Below, piece after piece: positions 53,782-63,975 of a stretch of DNA of 64,000 nt; the stretch's first letter is position 1, and each line of letters opens with the position of its first letter. The position numbers and the translations under genes were made by a program. The notes below the pieces were generated by a model. The model was not told the DNA's origin. It made no database searches and saw nothing but the letters and a program-made list of their open reading frames with translations. This DNA is from Flavobacterium micromati (GTDB lineage: Bacteria > Bacteroidota > Bacteroidia > Flavobacteriales > Flavobacteriaceae): the NCBI RefSeq assembly GCF_900129585.1, contig NZ_FQWF01000003.1, positions 1 through 64,000 of the forward strand. Direction: 5' to 3'.

Positions 53782-55629
53782 ATGAAAAAACTACTAAGTA
53801 TCTATCTTTTATTTGTGGCAGCTGTTCTTTTTGCACAAGATAAAGTAACAAATTATGTGGCAGATAATTATACTAAAAAAGAAGTCCATATCAAGATGCG
53901 TGATGGCGCAGAGTTATTCACTGCAATATATAGTCCCAAGGACGTTTCAAAAAAATATCCAATCATTATACAAAGAACACCTTATAATTCAGGTCCTTAC
54001 GGAGAAGATAAATTGAAACGTAGTATTTCGCCAAGTGAAACCATGATGAAAGAAGGGTATATCGTGGTTTATCAAGATGTACGTGGCAGGTATATGAGTG
54101 ATGGCTTGTATGATAATATGCGCGCTTTTATTCCCAATAAAAAGGGGAAAACTGCTGTTGATGAAGCTTCTGATACTTATGACACGATAGATTGGCTAGT
54201 TAAAAATGTCGCTAACAATAATGGAAATGTTGGAACTTGGGGTATTTCTTATCCTGGATTTTACGCGACTTATTCATTATTAAGCAACCATCCCGCCTTG
54301 AAGGCAGTTTCGCCTCAAGCTTGTATTGCTGATTTCTTTTTTGATGATTTTCATCATAATGGTGCCTATTTATTGAGTTATTGGAAAGTTACGCCACTAT
54401 TTGGACCGCAAAAAACAAAACGTACAACGGAATCTTGGTTCAAATTTTCAGATGTAGGTACAAATGACGATTATCAATTTTTTCTGGATGCAGGTCCTTT
54501 ATCTAACTTGGATAAATACTATGGGAAAGACAATGAGTTTTGGCAACAGCTAAAAGAGCATTCTAGTTATGATGATTTTTGGCAAAAGCGTGACCTTCTT
54601 CAACATTTAAAGGATATAAAACCGGCGGTAATGACTGTCGGCGGTTGGTTTGATGCCGAAGATTTGTATGGACCTCTAAATACTTATTCGACAATCGAAA
54701 AAACGAGTAAAAATTATAATACGATTGTTATGGGGCCTTGGAGTCATGGAGATTGGGCTCGAAATTCAGCGAAGCAAGTTATTGGTAATATTAATTTTGG
54801 GGACAGTATTTCTAGTTTCTATCAAAAAAATATCGAAGCCAATTTCTTCCGTCATTTTTTGAAAAATAATGGCAAAGGCGAAAATAAACTTCCTGAAGCT
54901 TATGTTTTTGATTCGGGTTCTAAAGAGTGGAAAACCTATGACGCATGGCCTCCAAAAAATACCGTAAAACAAGATTTCTTTTTACAAGAAAATCAATTGA
55001 CTAAGATGGCTAAAAAAAATATCGCTTTTGAAGAATTTGTTAGTGATCCTAAAAAACCAGTTCCGTATTCAGAGGACATAAAACAACAGGGAAGTACGCC
55101 AAGAAAATACATGACCGATGATCAGCGTTTTGCCGCAAGACGCCCAGATGTAATTGTATTTGAAACTGAAATTTTAGATAACGACACTACGCTTGCTGGA
55201 GAGATTCTTGCTAAACTTCAAGTATCTACAACAGGAACAGATGCCGATTGGATTGTAAAAGTGATCGATGTTTTCCCAAAAGATGAACCAGAAACTAAAG
55301 AAGTAGTGCCTTATTTAAAAATGAGTAATTATCACATGATGGTAAGAAGTGAAGTAATGAGAGGCCGTTTTAGAAATAGTTTTTCTAAACCAGAGCCTTT
55401 TGTAGCGAATGAAAAAACCGAAGTCAATGTAAAGCTTCAAGATGTTTTCCATACTTTTAAGAAAGGACATAAAATCCAAATTCAAGTTCAAAGCACTTGT
55501 TTTCCATTGATAGATTTGAATCCGCAAACATTTGTAGATAATATATTTTATGCAAAACCGGAAGATTTCAAAAAGCAAACACATCGAATTTACAATGATT
55601 CAAAAATCGAGTTTACTGTTTTGAAGTAA
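53782..55629 (+). CDS. CocE/NonD family X-prolyl dipeptidyl acyl-peptidase-like hydrolase
   Basis: A 615-residue exported serine hydrolase (S15/CocE family). The signal peptide ends LFAQ (residue 19). The alpha/beta hydrolase domain has the nucleophile S156 in WGISYPG, the acid D291 in GGWFDAED and H322 in GPWSHGDW. The YQDVRGR patch (about 97-103) is the usual oxyanion region. A C-terminal jelly-roll domain (about 430-615; KGHKIQIQVQST) completes the family layout. Members include cocaine esterase, alpha-amino acid ester hydrolases and glutaryl-7-ACA acylase, so the natural substrate is unclear; acyl-amino acid or peptide substrates in the periplasm are likely. It is monocistronic. Confidence 0.9.
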   Translation: MKKLLSIYLLFVAAVLFAQDKVTNYVADNYTKKEVHIKMRDGAELFTAIYSPKDVSKKYPIIIQRTPYNSGPYGEDKLKRSISPSETMMKEGYIVVYQDVRGRYMSDGLYDNMRAFIPNKKGKTAVDEASDTYDTIDWLVKNVANNNGNVGTWGISYPGFYATYSLLSNHPALKAVSPQACIADFFFDDFHHNGAYLLSYWKVTPLFGPQKTKRTTESWFKFSDVGTNDDYQFFLDAGPLSNLDKYYGKDNEFWQQLKEHSSYDDFWQKRDLLQHLKDIKPAVMTVGGWFDAEDLYGPLNTYSTIEKTSKNYNTIVMGPWSHGDWARNSAKQVIGNINFGDSISSFYQKNIEANFFRHFLKNNGKGENKLPEAYVFDSGSKEWKTYDAWPPKNTVKQDFFLQENQLTKMAKKNIAFEEFVSDPKKPVPYSEDIKQQGSTPRKYMTDDQRFAARRPDVIVFETEILDNDTTLAGEILAKLQVSTTGTDADWIVKVIDVFPKDEPETKEVVPYLKMSNYHMMVRSEVMRGRFRNSFSKPEPFVANEKTEVNVKLQDVFHTFKKGHKIQIQVQSTCFPLIDLNPQTFVDNIFYAKPEDFKKQTHRIYNDSKIEFTVLK

Positions 55630-55649
55630 ATCTAAAAGGTGATTAAAAC

Positions 55650-55688
55650 AAAAAAGGATTCTGAACTTAAATTCAGAATCCTTTTTTG
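55650..55688 (+). terminator. Intrinsic terminator after the CocE-type gene
   Basis: Ten-bp GC-containing stem GGATTCTGAA / TTCAGAATCC (55656-55665 and 55672-55681) extended by A6/T6, with a 6-base loop. It can act on both strands but serves the plus-strand gene. Confidence 0.92.
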
Positions 55689-55692
55689 TTGC

Positions 55693-55807
55693 ATTAATAC
55701 CATTTATGTTTTGAACTTACTGTTACAAAGAATTGAAGTTTGTCAGGTTGTTTATGTCATCATGATCGTAATGAAACACGAAACCTTCTCCATAAGTCGA
55801 TCATAAT
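55693..55807 (+). repeat. Dispersed intergenic repeat, copy B
   Basis: Second copy of the repeat at 32268-32379 in the same orientation. It lies in the spacer between the CocE-type gene and the ammonium transporter gene. Confidence 0.65.
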
Positions 55808-55867
55808 CTCGACTGCTCTCGATTTGATAAAAGCATGACGTTATTTTCAAAGACTTTTTGGTTTGAT

Positions 55868-57184
55868 TTATAAATATTCGCCGTGTTGCGAAATGTCTAA
55901 TCCTAGTTCTTCTTTTTCTTCGCTTACACGAAGTGGAGTGATTTTATTTACAATAAAAAACAAAACATAAGAAGCACAAAACGCAAAAATTGAAACTCCA
56001 ACAAGCGCAGTTAGCTGGTTTATAAACAAAGTAGTTTCCCCAAAGATCAGACCTTGGTTATCGCCAACAGCTGAATTAACGGTATTTGACGCAAATACAC
56101 CAGTAAGTAGCATTCCTACCATTCCACCTACACCATGACACGCAAATACATCTAGTGCATCATCAATTTTTCCTTTATGGAAAGCTCTAACAACTAAATT
56201 ACTAACTAGACTCGCAAAAACTCCAATAAAGATAGAATGAGGAATACTTACAAATCCTGCAGCAGGTGTAATTGCAACTAGTCCCACAACAACACCAATA
56301 CAGGCACCCATTGCCGATAATTTGTCTCCCAGTATTTTATCAAGAAATACCCAAGCCATACCAGCTACCGCAGCAGCGACAGTTGTTGTTCCAAGCGCTT
56401 GAACAGCAATTCCATTGGATCCTAAAGCAGATCCGGCATTGAATCCAAACCAACCAAACCACAACAATCCAGTTCCTAACAATACATAAGTTATACGAGC
56501 GGGATTTGGTTTTTGGGCTTTTCTTTTTCCTAAAAATATAGCTCCTGCTAATGCTGCCCATCCTGCGCTCATGTGCACTACAGTTCCACCAGCAAAATCT
56601 AGTACTCCCATTTTAAAGAATACACCATCGGGATGCCAGGTCATGTGTGCTAAGGGAGTATAAATAAATAAGATAAATAAAACCATAAATAATAAGTAAG
56701 CCCAAAAACGGATTCTTTCAGCAAATGCGCCTGTGATTAAAGCTGGCGTAATAATGGCAAATTTTGCTTGAAAGAGCGCAAAAAGCATGAATGGTATTGT
56801 TGGAGCGAGACTCCAAGCGGTTTTGATGCCAACACCTTGGAAAAATAAATTTGGTATAGGATTCCCTATTATTCCTCCTATTGTAGGTCCGAATGTTAAT
56901 CCAAAGGCTATTACAACCCATAACACAGTAACAATAATCATTGCCATAAAACTTTGAAGCATAGTGCTAATGACATTTTTCTTGCCCACCATTCCACCGT
57001 AGAAAAAGCCTAATCCCGGCGTCATAATTAGGACAAGTGCTGTGGCAACAATCATCCAAGCTGTATCCCCAGTATCAAATTTTACTGGTTGTTCTGGAAC
57101 AGGATGACTGGTCAATAAATAAGTTGAAAACAAGGTAATCCCTAAGATTGATATTAAAATTACACTCAAAATAATTTTTCGCAT
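55868..57184 (-). CDS. amt: Ammonium transporter (Amt family)
   Basis: This inner-membrane channel for ammonium has 438 residues. An N-terminal hydrophobic helix (1-25) may be a signal, and about 11 membrane segments follow. Family marks: DTAWMIVATALVLIMTPGLGFFYGG (about 40-64, quoted in part as TPGLGFFYGG), the first pore histidine in HMSAGWAAL and the second in ACHGVGGMVG, and FGFNAGSAL. The cytoplasmic tail ends GLDISQHGEY. No glnB/glnK gene is next to it, unlike in many bacteria. The gene is separate from its neighbours by spacers on both sides. Confidence 0.95.
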   Translation of the reverse strand: MRKIILSVILISILGITLFSTYLLTSHPVPEQPVKFDTGDTAWMIVATALVLIMTPGLGFFYGGMVGKKNVISTMLQSFMAMIIVTVLWVVIAFGLTFGPTIGGIIGNPIPNLFFQGVGIKTAWSLAPTIPFMLFALFQAKFAIITPALITGAFAERIRFWAYLLFMVLFILFIYTPLAHMTWHPDGVFFKMGVLDFAGGTVVHMSAGWAALAGAIFLGKRKAQKPNPARITYVLLGTGLLWFGWFGFNAGSALGSNGIAVQALGTTTVAAAVAGMAWVFLDKILGDKLSAMGACIGVVVGLVAITPAAGFVSIPHSIFIGVFASLVSNLVVRAFHKGKIDDALDVFACHGVGGMVGMLLTGVFASNTVNSAVGDNQGLIFGETTLFINQLTALVGVSIFAFCASYVLFFIVNKITPLRVSEEKEELGLDISQHGEYL

Positions 57185-57379
57185 TTGTTTCTGATTTAAA
57201 TTTTCAATAAAAATATAAAATTGATAGTTAAACCCTTAAAAAATTTACCCTAAATTACAATTTTTATTGTTTTTACAATCATACCCCTATTATTTTACCG
57301 GTTAAGCATAATTTATTATAAAATTTTTGAATATGTTAACAAGAAGTTAAGGGCGTGTATTTTTAATGGTCGAAAAATT

Positions 57380-57423
57380 TAAAAAAAAAGCACCCATTGT
57401 TCGTTTAAGAATGGATGCTTTTT
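57380..57423 (-). terminator. Intrinsic terminator after the PH-like gene
   Basis: On the minus strand AAAAGCATCCATT pairs with AATGGGTGCTTTT (two G-U pairs), followed by a T-run. It lies 25 bases after the stop at 57448. Confidence 0.82.
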
Positions 57424-57447
57424 GCAAAAGTGTGATAACTTGTTTTA

Positions 57448-57825
57448 CTATTTTAACGTATGTTGGCTTAAAATTTTATAAACTTCATTGATGTTATTGC
57501 CTCCTTTTCCAAATTGTTTTACGATTGGATTAGTATCATGGTTTAGCCAAATTTTTAATTCGGCATCCATGTCTAGAATTCCCGCGCTTTCCTTTGAGAA
57601 TTTTTTAATACTGGAGTAGGGAATGGACATATATTCTACTTTTGTCCCCACCAATTGTTTTTCAGCTAGAATTAGTCTTTTATTGGTAAAAATAAACATA
57701 TCCCGAATCAGCTTATATGCTTTCTCTATACTTTCTCCATCTATTAAAAGCGGCTCAAATTCTGTAGCTATATTTTGAATGTTAACTTCAGAAGCGTTTC
57801 CAAGTATTGCGTTAAATAGTCCCAT
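57448..57825 (-). CDS. Small PH-domain-like protein
   Basis: The 125-residue cytoplasmic protein matches the bacterial PH-like (bPH) domain pattern: an N-terminal helix (MGLFNAILGNASE), then a beta barrel with IRDMFIFTNKRLILAEKQ (about 40-58) and VEYMSIPYSSIKKFSKE (about 63-79), and a C-terminal helix ending ILSQHTLK. Proteins of this kind occur widely with no fixed function. It starts six bases after the stop of the amidohydrolase gene on the same strand and is followed by a terminator, so it is probably the last gene of that unit. The link to the amidohydrolases is by position only. Confidence 0.8.
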   Translation of the reverse strand: MGLFNAILGNASEVNIQNIATEFEPLLIDGESIEKAYKLIRDMFIFTNKRLILAEKQLVGTKVEYMSIPYSSIKKFSKESAGILDMDAELKIWLNHDTNPIVKQFGKGGNNINEVYKILSQHTLK

Positions 57826-57831
57826 AATATT

Positions 57832-59139
57832 TTATTTTTGATTGTATTTTGTTTTATACCTTTCGTTCAATTTTGTTTGATGCGTTTCTAAGCTAATCAT
57901 TCTGCCCTGAATAAAAGCATTTGTTAACTTGTTAGTTCTCATATCAAGAGCGTCGCCTTCGGATATGAATAACGTAGCATCTTTTCCTTCCTCTAAGGTA
58001 CCACATTGCGCCTCAATTCCTAATATTTTTGCAGTATTAGATGTAATTAATTTTAAAGCTTGCTCTTTTTCCATGCCATAAGCAGCGCAAGTTCCAGCAA
58101 GGAATGGTAAGTTTCTAGTGTTCATTCGCTCGTGTGAACCACTATTTTCTAACCCTACAAGAACCCCTTTATCAGTTAGCAATTTAGCTGACTTGTAAGG
58201 TAAATCGATATCGTCATCTTCATTTTCTGGCATTTCGTGTACGCGTCGAAGAAGGACACCTACATTATTTTTTTGTAACAATTCCGCTGTTTTATAAGCT
58301 TCATAACCTCCTACGATTACCATTTTTTTAATTCCATTCTGCTTTGCAAATTGAACGGCATCGGTAATTTGTTTTTCTTCATTAGCATTAACAAACAAAG
58401 TTTGACTTCCGTCGAATAAACCTTTAGTTGATTCTAAAACCAAATTTCTTTCTTTAGATTGATCAGCTAAATACGCTTTAGCATCAGAGAAAAAAGCAGT
58501 CAATTCGGAAATTTGTTTTGAATAATCCTTATTAGCTTCAATATTTCCCGGTTCAAACCAAGAGCCAGTTCTCTTAAATGTAGAAGGAAAGTTAATATGA
58601 ATTCCGTCATTTTCTTTTATTAATGCATCTTGCCAATGCCAAGCATCTAATTGAACAATAGATGAAGAACCAGCGATTCGTCCTTCACGCGGTGTTATTT
58701 GCGCCATTAAAATTCCGTTTGGTCTCACTGTTTCAATCACTTTTGAGTCGGCTGTGTATGCGATTATACTTCGAATATGTGGTTTCATTATACCAATTTC
58801 TCCTTCATCGTCAGACGATTTTACAGCATCAATTTCAACCAAACCCAGCGTAGAATTTGGCGCTATAAAGCCAGGATACACGTGTTTGCCGCTTCCATCA
58901 ATTGTAATATCATAGGCGTCCTTAGCTAAGCGAATAAGTTGGGCGTTAGCCACTAAATTGATTTTTCCATTAACAAAGCCTATTGCACTGTTCTCGATAA
59001 TCTCTCCATTGCCAAGGTGAGCAGTTGCGTTAAGAATCAACACTGACTTTGATTGCACTGCAGCAGGTGTTTGTTGCGCTTGTGAAATTATTGATATTGT
59101 AAATACCAACAATAAAAGATATATATTTTTATGTTTCAT
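57832..59139 (-). CDS. Amidohydrolase-family protein without metal-binding motif
   Basis: The 435-residue exported protein (signal ending ISQAQ) has the composite fold of imidazolonepropionase-like amidohydrolases. Its N- and C-terminal strands (SVLILNATAHLGNGE, GTLEEGKDATLFISEGD) form the small beta domain and a TIM barrel lies between. At the first metal motif, normally PGFIDxHxH, it reads PGFIAPNST, so both histidines are missing. The late motif reads LENSGSHERMN instead of a metal aspartate. It is therefore probably inactive by itself and may pair with the larger protein encoded 64 bases upstream. The gene is sandwiched between that gene and the PH-like gene in one minus-strand unit. Confidence 0.85.
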   Translation of the reverse strand: MKHKNIYLLLLVFTISIISQAQQTPAAVQSKSVLILNATAHLGNGEIIENSAIGFVNGKINLVANAQLIRLAKDAYDITIDGSGKHVYPGFIAPNSTLGLVEIDAVKSSDDEGEIGIMKPHIRSIIAYTADSKVIETVRPNGILMAQITPREGRIAGSSSIVQLDAWHWQDALIKENDGIHINFPSTFKRTGSWFEPGNIEANKDYSKQISELTAFFSDAKAYLADQSKERNLVLESTKGLFDGSQTLFVNANEEKQITDAVQFAKQNGIKKMVIVGGYEAYKTAELLQKNNVGVLLRRVHEMPENEDDDIDLPYKSAKLLTDKGVLVGLENSGSHERMNTRNLPFLAGTCAAYGMEKEQALKLITSNTAKILGIEAQCGTLEEGKDATLFISEGDALDMRTNKLTNAFIQGRMISLETHQTKLNERYKTKYNQK

Positions 59140-59203
59140 AACTATTTTTATAATGATGTCGTTACTTTTAAAAGCGTTGATTTATAATTAAAACTCTGAT
59201 TTT

Positions 59204-62194
59204 TTACTCTTCCATTGAGTCACAATGATACTCTACTTTTTCTTTTTTCTTAGGTTCTTGAGTGGTCATCCCTTTGTTTTTTTCTTGCAATAATTGACCT
59301 ATGAGTTCATTTCTTTCTTTTGCAATAGCGACTCTATTTTCTTCATCTCTTTTGCTATCATAATATACTACACCTTCAATTAACGTTTTTTCAGCTTTTG
59401 CATAGATAGATAATGGATTTGTGCTCCAAAGAACTACATCAGCATCTTTTCCTATTTTAATGCTACCCACTTTGTTATCGATGCGCAATAGTTTGGCCGG
59501 GTTGAGAGTTACAAATTTCCAAGCGTCTTCTTCAGAAACATCTCCGTATTTTACTGCTTTGGCCGCTTCTTGGTTTAGTCTTCTTGACATTTCGGCATCA
59601 TCAGAGTTGTATGCCACTAGAACTCCAGCTTTGTGCATAATTGCTCCATTATATGGAATCGCGTCATTTACCTCAAATTTGTAAGCCCACCAGTCAGAGA
59701 AAGTCGAAGCTCCCACGCCGTGTTCTTTCATTTTATCAGCAACTTTATATCCTTCTAAAATGTGCGTGAAAGTATTTACCTTGAAATTAAATTTATCGGC
59801 TACATTCATAAGCATTAAAATCTCAGACTGCACATACGAATGACAAGAAATAAATCGCTCACTATTTAAAATTTCTGCTATTGTTTGTAATTCTAAATCT
59901 ACTCTTGGTGCTTTTTCTTTTCCTTTTTTACCAGAAGTATTGTATTTTTTCCAAGCTGAATCATAATCTTTTGCACGTTGGAAATAATCTGTAAAAACTT
60001 GTTCAACACCCATTCTAGTTTGTGGAAAACGAGTTGGATTTGTAATTCCCCAGTTGGCTTGTTTTACATTTTCTCCCAATGCAAACTTGATAAATCCGGG
60101 TTGATCTTTGTACAGCATTTCGTCGGCAGAAGCGCCCCATTTCCATTTTACAATTGCTGAACGACCACCAATAGGATTTGCGGATCCATGTAATAATTGA
60201 GAAGTTGTAACTCCTCCAGCAAGTTCTCTGTAGATATTAATATCTTCTGAATTTACGACATCTTGAATGGTTACTTCGGCACTAGAATTGTGCCCACCTT
60301 CATTTACACCATTAGAAATTGCGATGTGCGAATGCTCATCAATTATTCCGCTAGTTAAGTGCTTTCCTTTTGCATCAACGACTGTAGCTGAAGCGTCAGA
60401 AAGATTTTTTCCTATTGCGGCAATTTTTCCGTTTTTTACTAAAACATCTGTCTCGTCTAAAATCCCGTCTTTTTCATTTGTCCAAACCGTAGCATTTTTG
60501 AAAAGTAATGTTTCAGGTTCCAATTTTTTATTGTTTCCGTATGCAACATTTGGAAAAGTAGTTGCCATGATAACATTGTTTTTATCCGCTTTCGACGAAT
60601 CTATTGCTTTGGCAAAAGGAGCTGTTTTCAAAGCAGACCATTTTACCTCAGATCCATTGAATAAAACCGCCTTACCGGATAAGTTTTCAGTATTTTCTAT
60701 GTAACCTATAAGTCTTGTAAAACTAGTTTTGGTGGAATCATTTGGTTTTATAACTGTCGAAATCCAATTATCAGAAACAGTTAGTTTAGATTTTATTTTT
60801 TTAGAATCAGTAGAAGTTATTTCCGATTTTAGTGCGGTAATTTCCCCTTCAATTTTCCATTTGAACTTATCATTATTGATAGTTAAGTCATAATTACCAC
60901 GAATATCTTTTGCGGTAATATCATTAACGACAAATTTATTTCCTTGTACCCAATTTTCATAAAGCGTGGTTTTCTCATCAAAAATTTCACCTGAGGTAAT
61001 AACAAAATTAGCAAGACTTCCTGTTTTTAAACTTCCAATTTCATTGCTTTTTCCAAGTATGGCAGCGGGAATAGTAGTTAGTGATTCCAATGCTTTTGTT
61101 TTATCAAAACCATATTTGATCGCTTTCAAAAGATTAGGTCTAAAATCTTCCATTTTTTTCAACTTGTCAGTCGTCAGCGCAAAAATAATTCCGTTATCTG
61201 ATAAAACTTTTAAGTTTGTAGGCGCTTGGTTCCAAAAACGCAAGTCTTTCAGTTCCATTTGATCCGCTTGATTGGGATCTGAAACATCGTAAGCAGCTGG
61301 GAAATTTATTGGTATAATAAATTTTGAATTGGTTTTTTTAATTTCTTCTAATCTTTCAAATTCATTTCCGCTTCCTTTTAAAACATAAGTTAAGCCAAAT
61401 TCTTTTGCGATTTTAGCGGCTCTTAAACTATTCAATTTATCTTCGGTTGTAAAAATCTGAACTAATTTTTCATTAGCAGAAAGTGCTTCAAGCGATAAAT
61501 CTTTTGTTTCTGAATTTCCTTTTTTGTACCAATCTAAATCATGATAAACCTGACGCAGTAACGCCATCATTCCCATCAACGAACTCGGATAGGCTTGATT
61601 TGTTATTACACTTTTAGCAAAAGCAAAGTGATTTGTAACCTTATCTGAAATTAATTGGTTGCTTTTATCAAAATTATTTAGTGCAATTAAGGTTCCAGTT
61701 CCTCTTGCAATTCCGTCGGGATTGTGCGTTCCCACTACGCCAAAACCTGCTTTGAGTAATTCTTCAGCTTTGGTTTGATCATATACAAAGTTATCATAAG
61801 CGTTCACCTCTGATCGAATGTTTTCATTCCAGTAGTAACCAACTTTCTTAGTATCATACATTGGATTTCTTTCCATGTTTTTTTTTGGTTTTTCAATTCC
61901 AAAATTAGTGTACATATCAATAAATGATGGATAGATTGATTTACCCTCTAAATTTATGATAACGGAATTTTTAGGGATAGCTACAGTTTTTCCTGTAGCA
62001 ATTACTTTTCCATTTTGAATAAGTAAAGTTCCATTGTCTATAATTTGTGTTGGCGTCACATAAATCTTAGCATTTGTAAAAGCAGTAAAATTTGTTGTTT
62101 TGTTTGGGACACCTTCATTGTTTGGGAAGTATTGCTGTGCGTAGGTTTTTGGTAGAAAACAGCTAAAAAGGAGCAGAATTAAAAATTTTTTCAT
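59204..62194 (-). CDS. Two-domain secreted amidohydrolase, C-terminal half active-looking
   Basis: A 996-residue exported protein (signal ending TYAQ) made of two amidohydrolase units. The N half (about 30-430) has GKSIYPSFIDMYTNFG, where the HxH pair is replaced by Tyr and Asn. The C half (about 565-960) keeps the ligands: H621 and H623 in IDEHSHI, histidines in SCHSYVQ and FTHILEG, and D865/D866 in YNSDDAE. So one active site is expected in the C half. The C-terminal tail is Lys/Glu-rich and the last residues (CDSMEE) carry a cysteine. Substrate unknown; related Bacteroidota proteins are labelled amidohydrolase only. It is first in the minus-strand unit with the 435-residue protein and the PH-like protein. 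Confidence 0.88.
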   Translation of the reverse strand: MKKFLILLLFSCFLPKTYAQQYFPNNEGVPNKTTNFTAFTNAKIYVTPTQIIDNGTLLIQNGKVIATGKTVAIPKNSVIINLEGKSIYPSFIDMYTNFGIEKPKKNMERNPMYDTKKVGYYWNENIRSEVNAYDNFVYDQTKAEELLKAGFGVVGTHNPDGIARGTGTLIALNNFDKSNQLISDKVTNHFAFAKSVITNQAYPSSLMGMMALLRQVYHDLDWYKKGNSETKDLSLEALSANEKLVQIFTTEDKLNSLRAAKIAKEFGLTYVLKGSGNEFERLEEIKKTNSKFIIPINFPAAYDVSDPNQADQMELKDLRFWNQAPTNLKVLSDNGIIFALTTDKLKKMEDFRPNLLKAIKYGFDKTKALESLTTIPAAILGKSNEIGSLKTGSLANFVITSGEIFDEKTTLYENWVQGNKFVVNDITAKDIRGNYDLTINNDKFKWKIEGEITALKSEITSTDSKKIKSKLTVSDNWISTVIKPNDSTKTSFTRLIGYIENTENLSGKAVLFNGSEVKWSALKTAPFAKAIDSSKADKNNVIMATTFPNVAYGNNKKLEPETLLFKNATVWTNEKDGILDETDVLVKNGKIAAIGKNLSDASATVVDAKGKHLTSGIIDEHSHIAISNGVNEGGHNSSAEVTIQDVVNSEDINIYRELAGGVTTSQLLHGSANPIGGRSAIVKWKWGASADEMLYKDQPGFIKFALGENVKQANWGITNPTRFPQTRMGVEQVFTDYFQRAKDYDSAWKKYNTSGKKGKEKAPRVDLELQTIAEILNSERFISCHSYVQSEILMLMNVADKFNFKVNTFTHILEGYKVADKMKEHGVGASTFSDWWAYKFEVNDAIPYNGAIMHKAGVLVAYNSDDAEMSRRLNQEAAKAVKYGDVSEEDAWKFVTLNPAKLLRIDNKVGSIKIGKDADVVLWSTNPLSIYAKAEKTLIEGVVYYDSKRDEENRVAIAKERNELIGQLLQEKNKGMTTQEPKKKEKVEYHCDSMEE

Positions 62195-62424
62195 AATGAA
62201 GTTTAAAATTATTTTCTAAAAGTAAAAAATTGCCAATAGTAGACAATTATTTATTTAGACTTTAACATTTGTTTTTTGCGACAAATTATTAAAAGTGATA
62301 TTTTTTTTATTATTCCTTTCATAAATGTTATAAAAATAGTGTTTTTATTCATTTTTTTAAATATTGAACGATTAGTATTAATAATTAAAAATCTTTATCT
62401 AATTTTAGAATCAAATATTCTATT

Positions 62425-63960
62425 ATGCTAATAAAAGTTTTTGGAAGTGCGGTTTTTGGAGTAGAAGCCACCACCATTACGGTGGAAGTGAATATAGACA
62501 AAGGTATTGGTTATCATTTAGTTGGCTTGCCAGACAATGCTATCAAAGAAAGTAGTTATCGTATTGCAGCAGCATTAAAAAATAATGGCTACATGATGCC
62601 AGGAAAAAAAATCACTATCAATATGGCTCCCGCCGATTTAAGAAAAGAAGGATCAGCTTATGATCTTACCTTAACGATAGGTATTCTAGTTGCTTCAGGA
62701 CAAATAAGAGCTGATGATGTTGATAAATATGTTATCATGGGTGAACTTTCACTTGATGGTAGTTTACAACCCATACGAGGAGCGTTACCCATTGCAATAA
62801 AAGCTAAGGAAGAAGGTTTTAAAGGCTTTTTTTTACCAAAACAGAATGTGAAGGAAGCTGCTATTGTTGCAGGACTTGATGTTTATGGAATTGAGAATGT
62901 TCAAGAAGTAATTGATTTTCTGGAAGGTAAAGGCACGCTAGAACCCACAACTATTGATACGCGAGCCGAATTTTACAAAACACTAGATTTTCCAGAATTT
63001 GATTTCTCCGATGTGAAAGGGCAGGAGAGTATTAAGCGGTGCATGGAGATTGCCGCAGCTGGTGGTCATAACATTATTTTAATTGGGCCACCTGGCGCTG
63101 GAAAAACTATGTTGGCAAAACGCTTGCCCAGTATTCTGCCTCCCATGACTTTGCGCGAAGCCCTAGAAACAACTAAAATTCATAGTGTCGCGGGAAAACT
63201 AAAAGAAGTAGGATTGATGAATCAAAGACCGTTTCGAAGTCCACATCATACGATTTCAAATGTTGCTTTAGTTGGAGGCGGAAGCTATCCGCAGCCAGGT
63301 GAGATTTCTATGGCGCACAATGGAGTTTTATTTTTAGATGAGTTACCAGAATTTAAACGGGACGTTTTAGAAGTTATGAGACAACCATTAGAAGATAGGG
63401 AGGTAACCATTTCGAGAGCTAAGTTCACTGTCACTTATCCATCGTCATTTATGTTAGTTGCGAGCATGAATCCAAGTCCGAGTGGTTTTTTTAACGATCC
63501 AGATTCACCGCAGACATCGTCGCCTCATGAGATGCAACGGTACTTGAGTAAAATCTCAGGACCTTTATTAGATAGAATTGATATTCACATTGAAGTAACG
63601 CCTGTTCCTTTTGATAAATTATCCGATGATCAAAAAGCAGAAAGCAGTGTCGCTATTCGCGAGCGAGTTACGGCGGCTCGCGAGTTACAAACGCTGCGCT
63701 TTGAACAAATGGAAAACATTCATTATAATGCGCAGATGAACACGAAGCACATTCGGGAATATTGTGCATTAGACGATGTATCTAAACAATTACTAAAAAC
63801 GGCAATGGAAAGATTGAATCTTTCAGCACGAGCTTATGATCGAATTTTAAAAGTTGCTAGAACAATTGCTGATCTTGAGGGAGTGCCAACAGTGATTTCA
63901 AGTCATATTGCTGAAGCAATTCAATATCGAAGTTTGGATCGCGATGGTTGGTTAGGGTGA
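62425..63960 (+). CDS. YifB/ComM-type Mg chelatase-like AAA+ ATPase
   Basis: ComM-type hexameric helicases promote branch migration during uptake of homologous DNA; many non-competent bacteria also carry it. The 511-residue protein has an N-terminal Lon-protease-like ChlI domain (about 1-170; SAVFGVEATTITVEV, VGLPDNAIKES), an AAA+ core with Walker A GPPGAGKT (221-228), LFLDELPEF as Walker B, and MNPSPSG, and a C-terminal Mg-chelatase lid domain (about 400-511; LNLSARAYDRILKVARTIADLEG, partly quoted as LSARAYDRILK). The length is normal. It is monocistronic and divergent from the amidohydrolase unit. Confidence 0.94.
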   Translation: MLIKVFGSAVFGVEATTITVEVNIDKGIGYHLVGLPDNAIKESSYRIAAALKNNGYMMPGKKITINMAPADLRKEGSAYDLTLTIGILVASGQIRADDVDKYVIMGELSLDGSLQPIRGALPIAIKAKEEGFKGFFLPKQNVKEAAIVAGLDVYGIENVQEVIDFLEGKGTLEPTTIDTRAEFYKTLDFPEFDFSDVKGQESIKRCMEIAAAGGHNIILIGPPGAGKTMLAKRLPSILPPMTLREALETTKIHSVAGKLKEVGLMNQRPFRSPHHTISNVALVGGGSYPQPGEISMAHNGVLFLDELPEFKRDVLEVMRQPLEDREVTISRAKFTVTYPSSFMLVASMNPSPSGFFNDPDSPQTSSPHEMQRYLSKISGPLLDRIDIHIEVTPVPFDKLSDDQKAESSVAIRERVTAARELQTLRFEQMENIHYNAQMNTKHIREYCALDDVSKQLLKTAMERLNLSARAYDRILKVARTIADLEGVPTVISSHIAEAIQYRSLDRDGWLG

Positions 63961-63975
63961 TTTTAGATTTAATGC

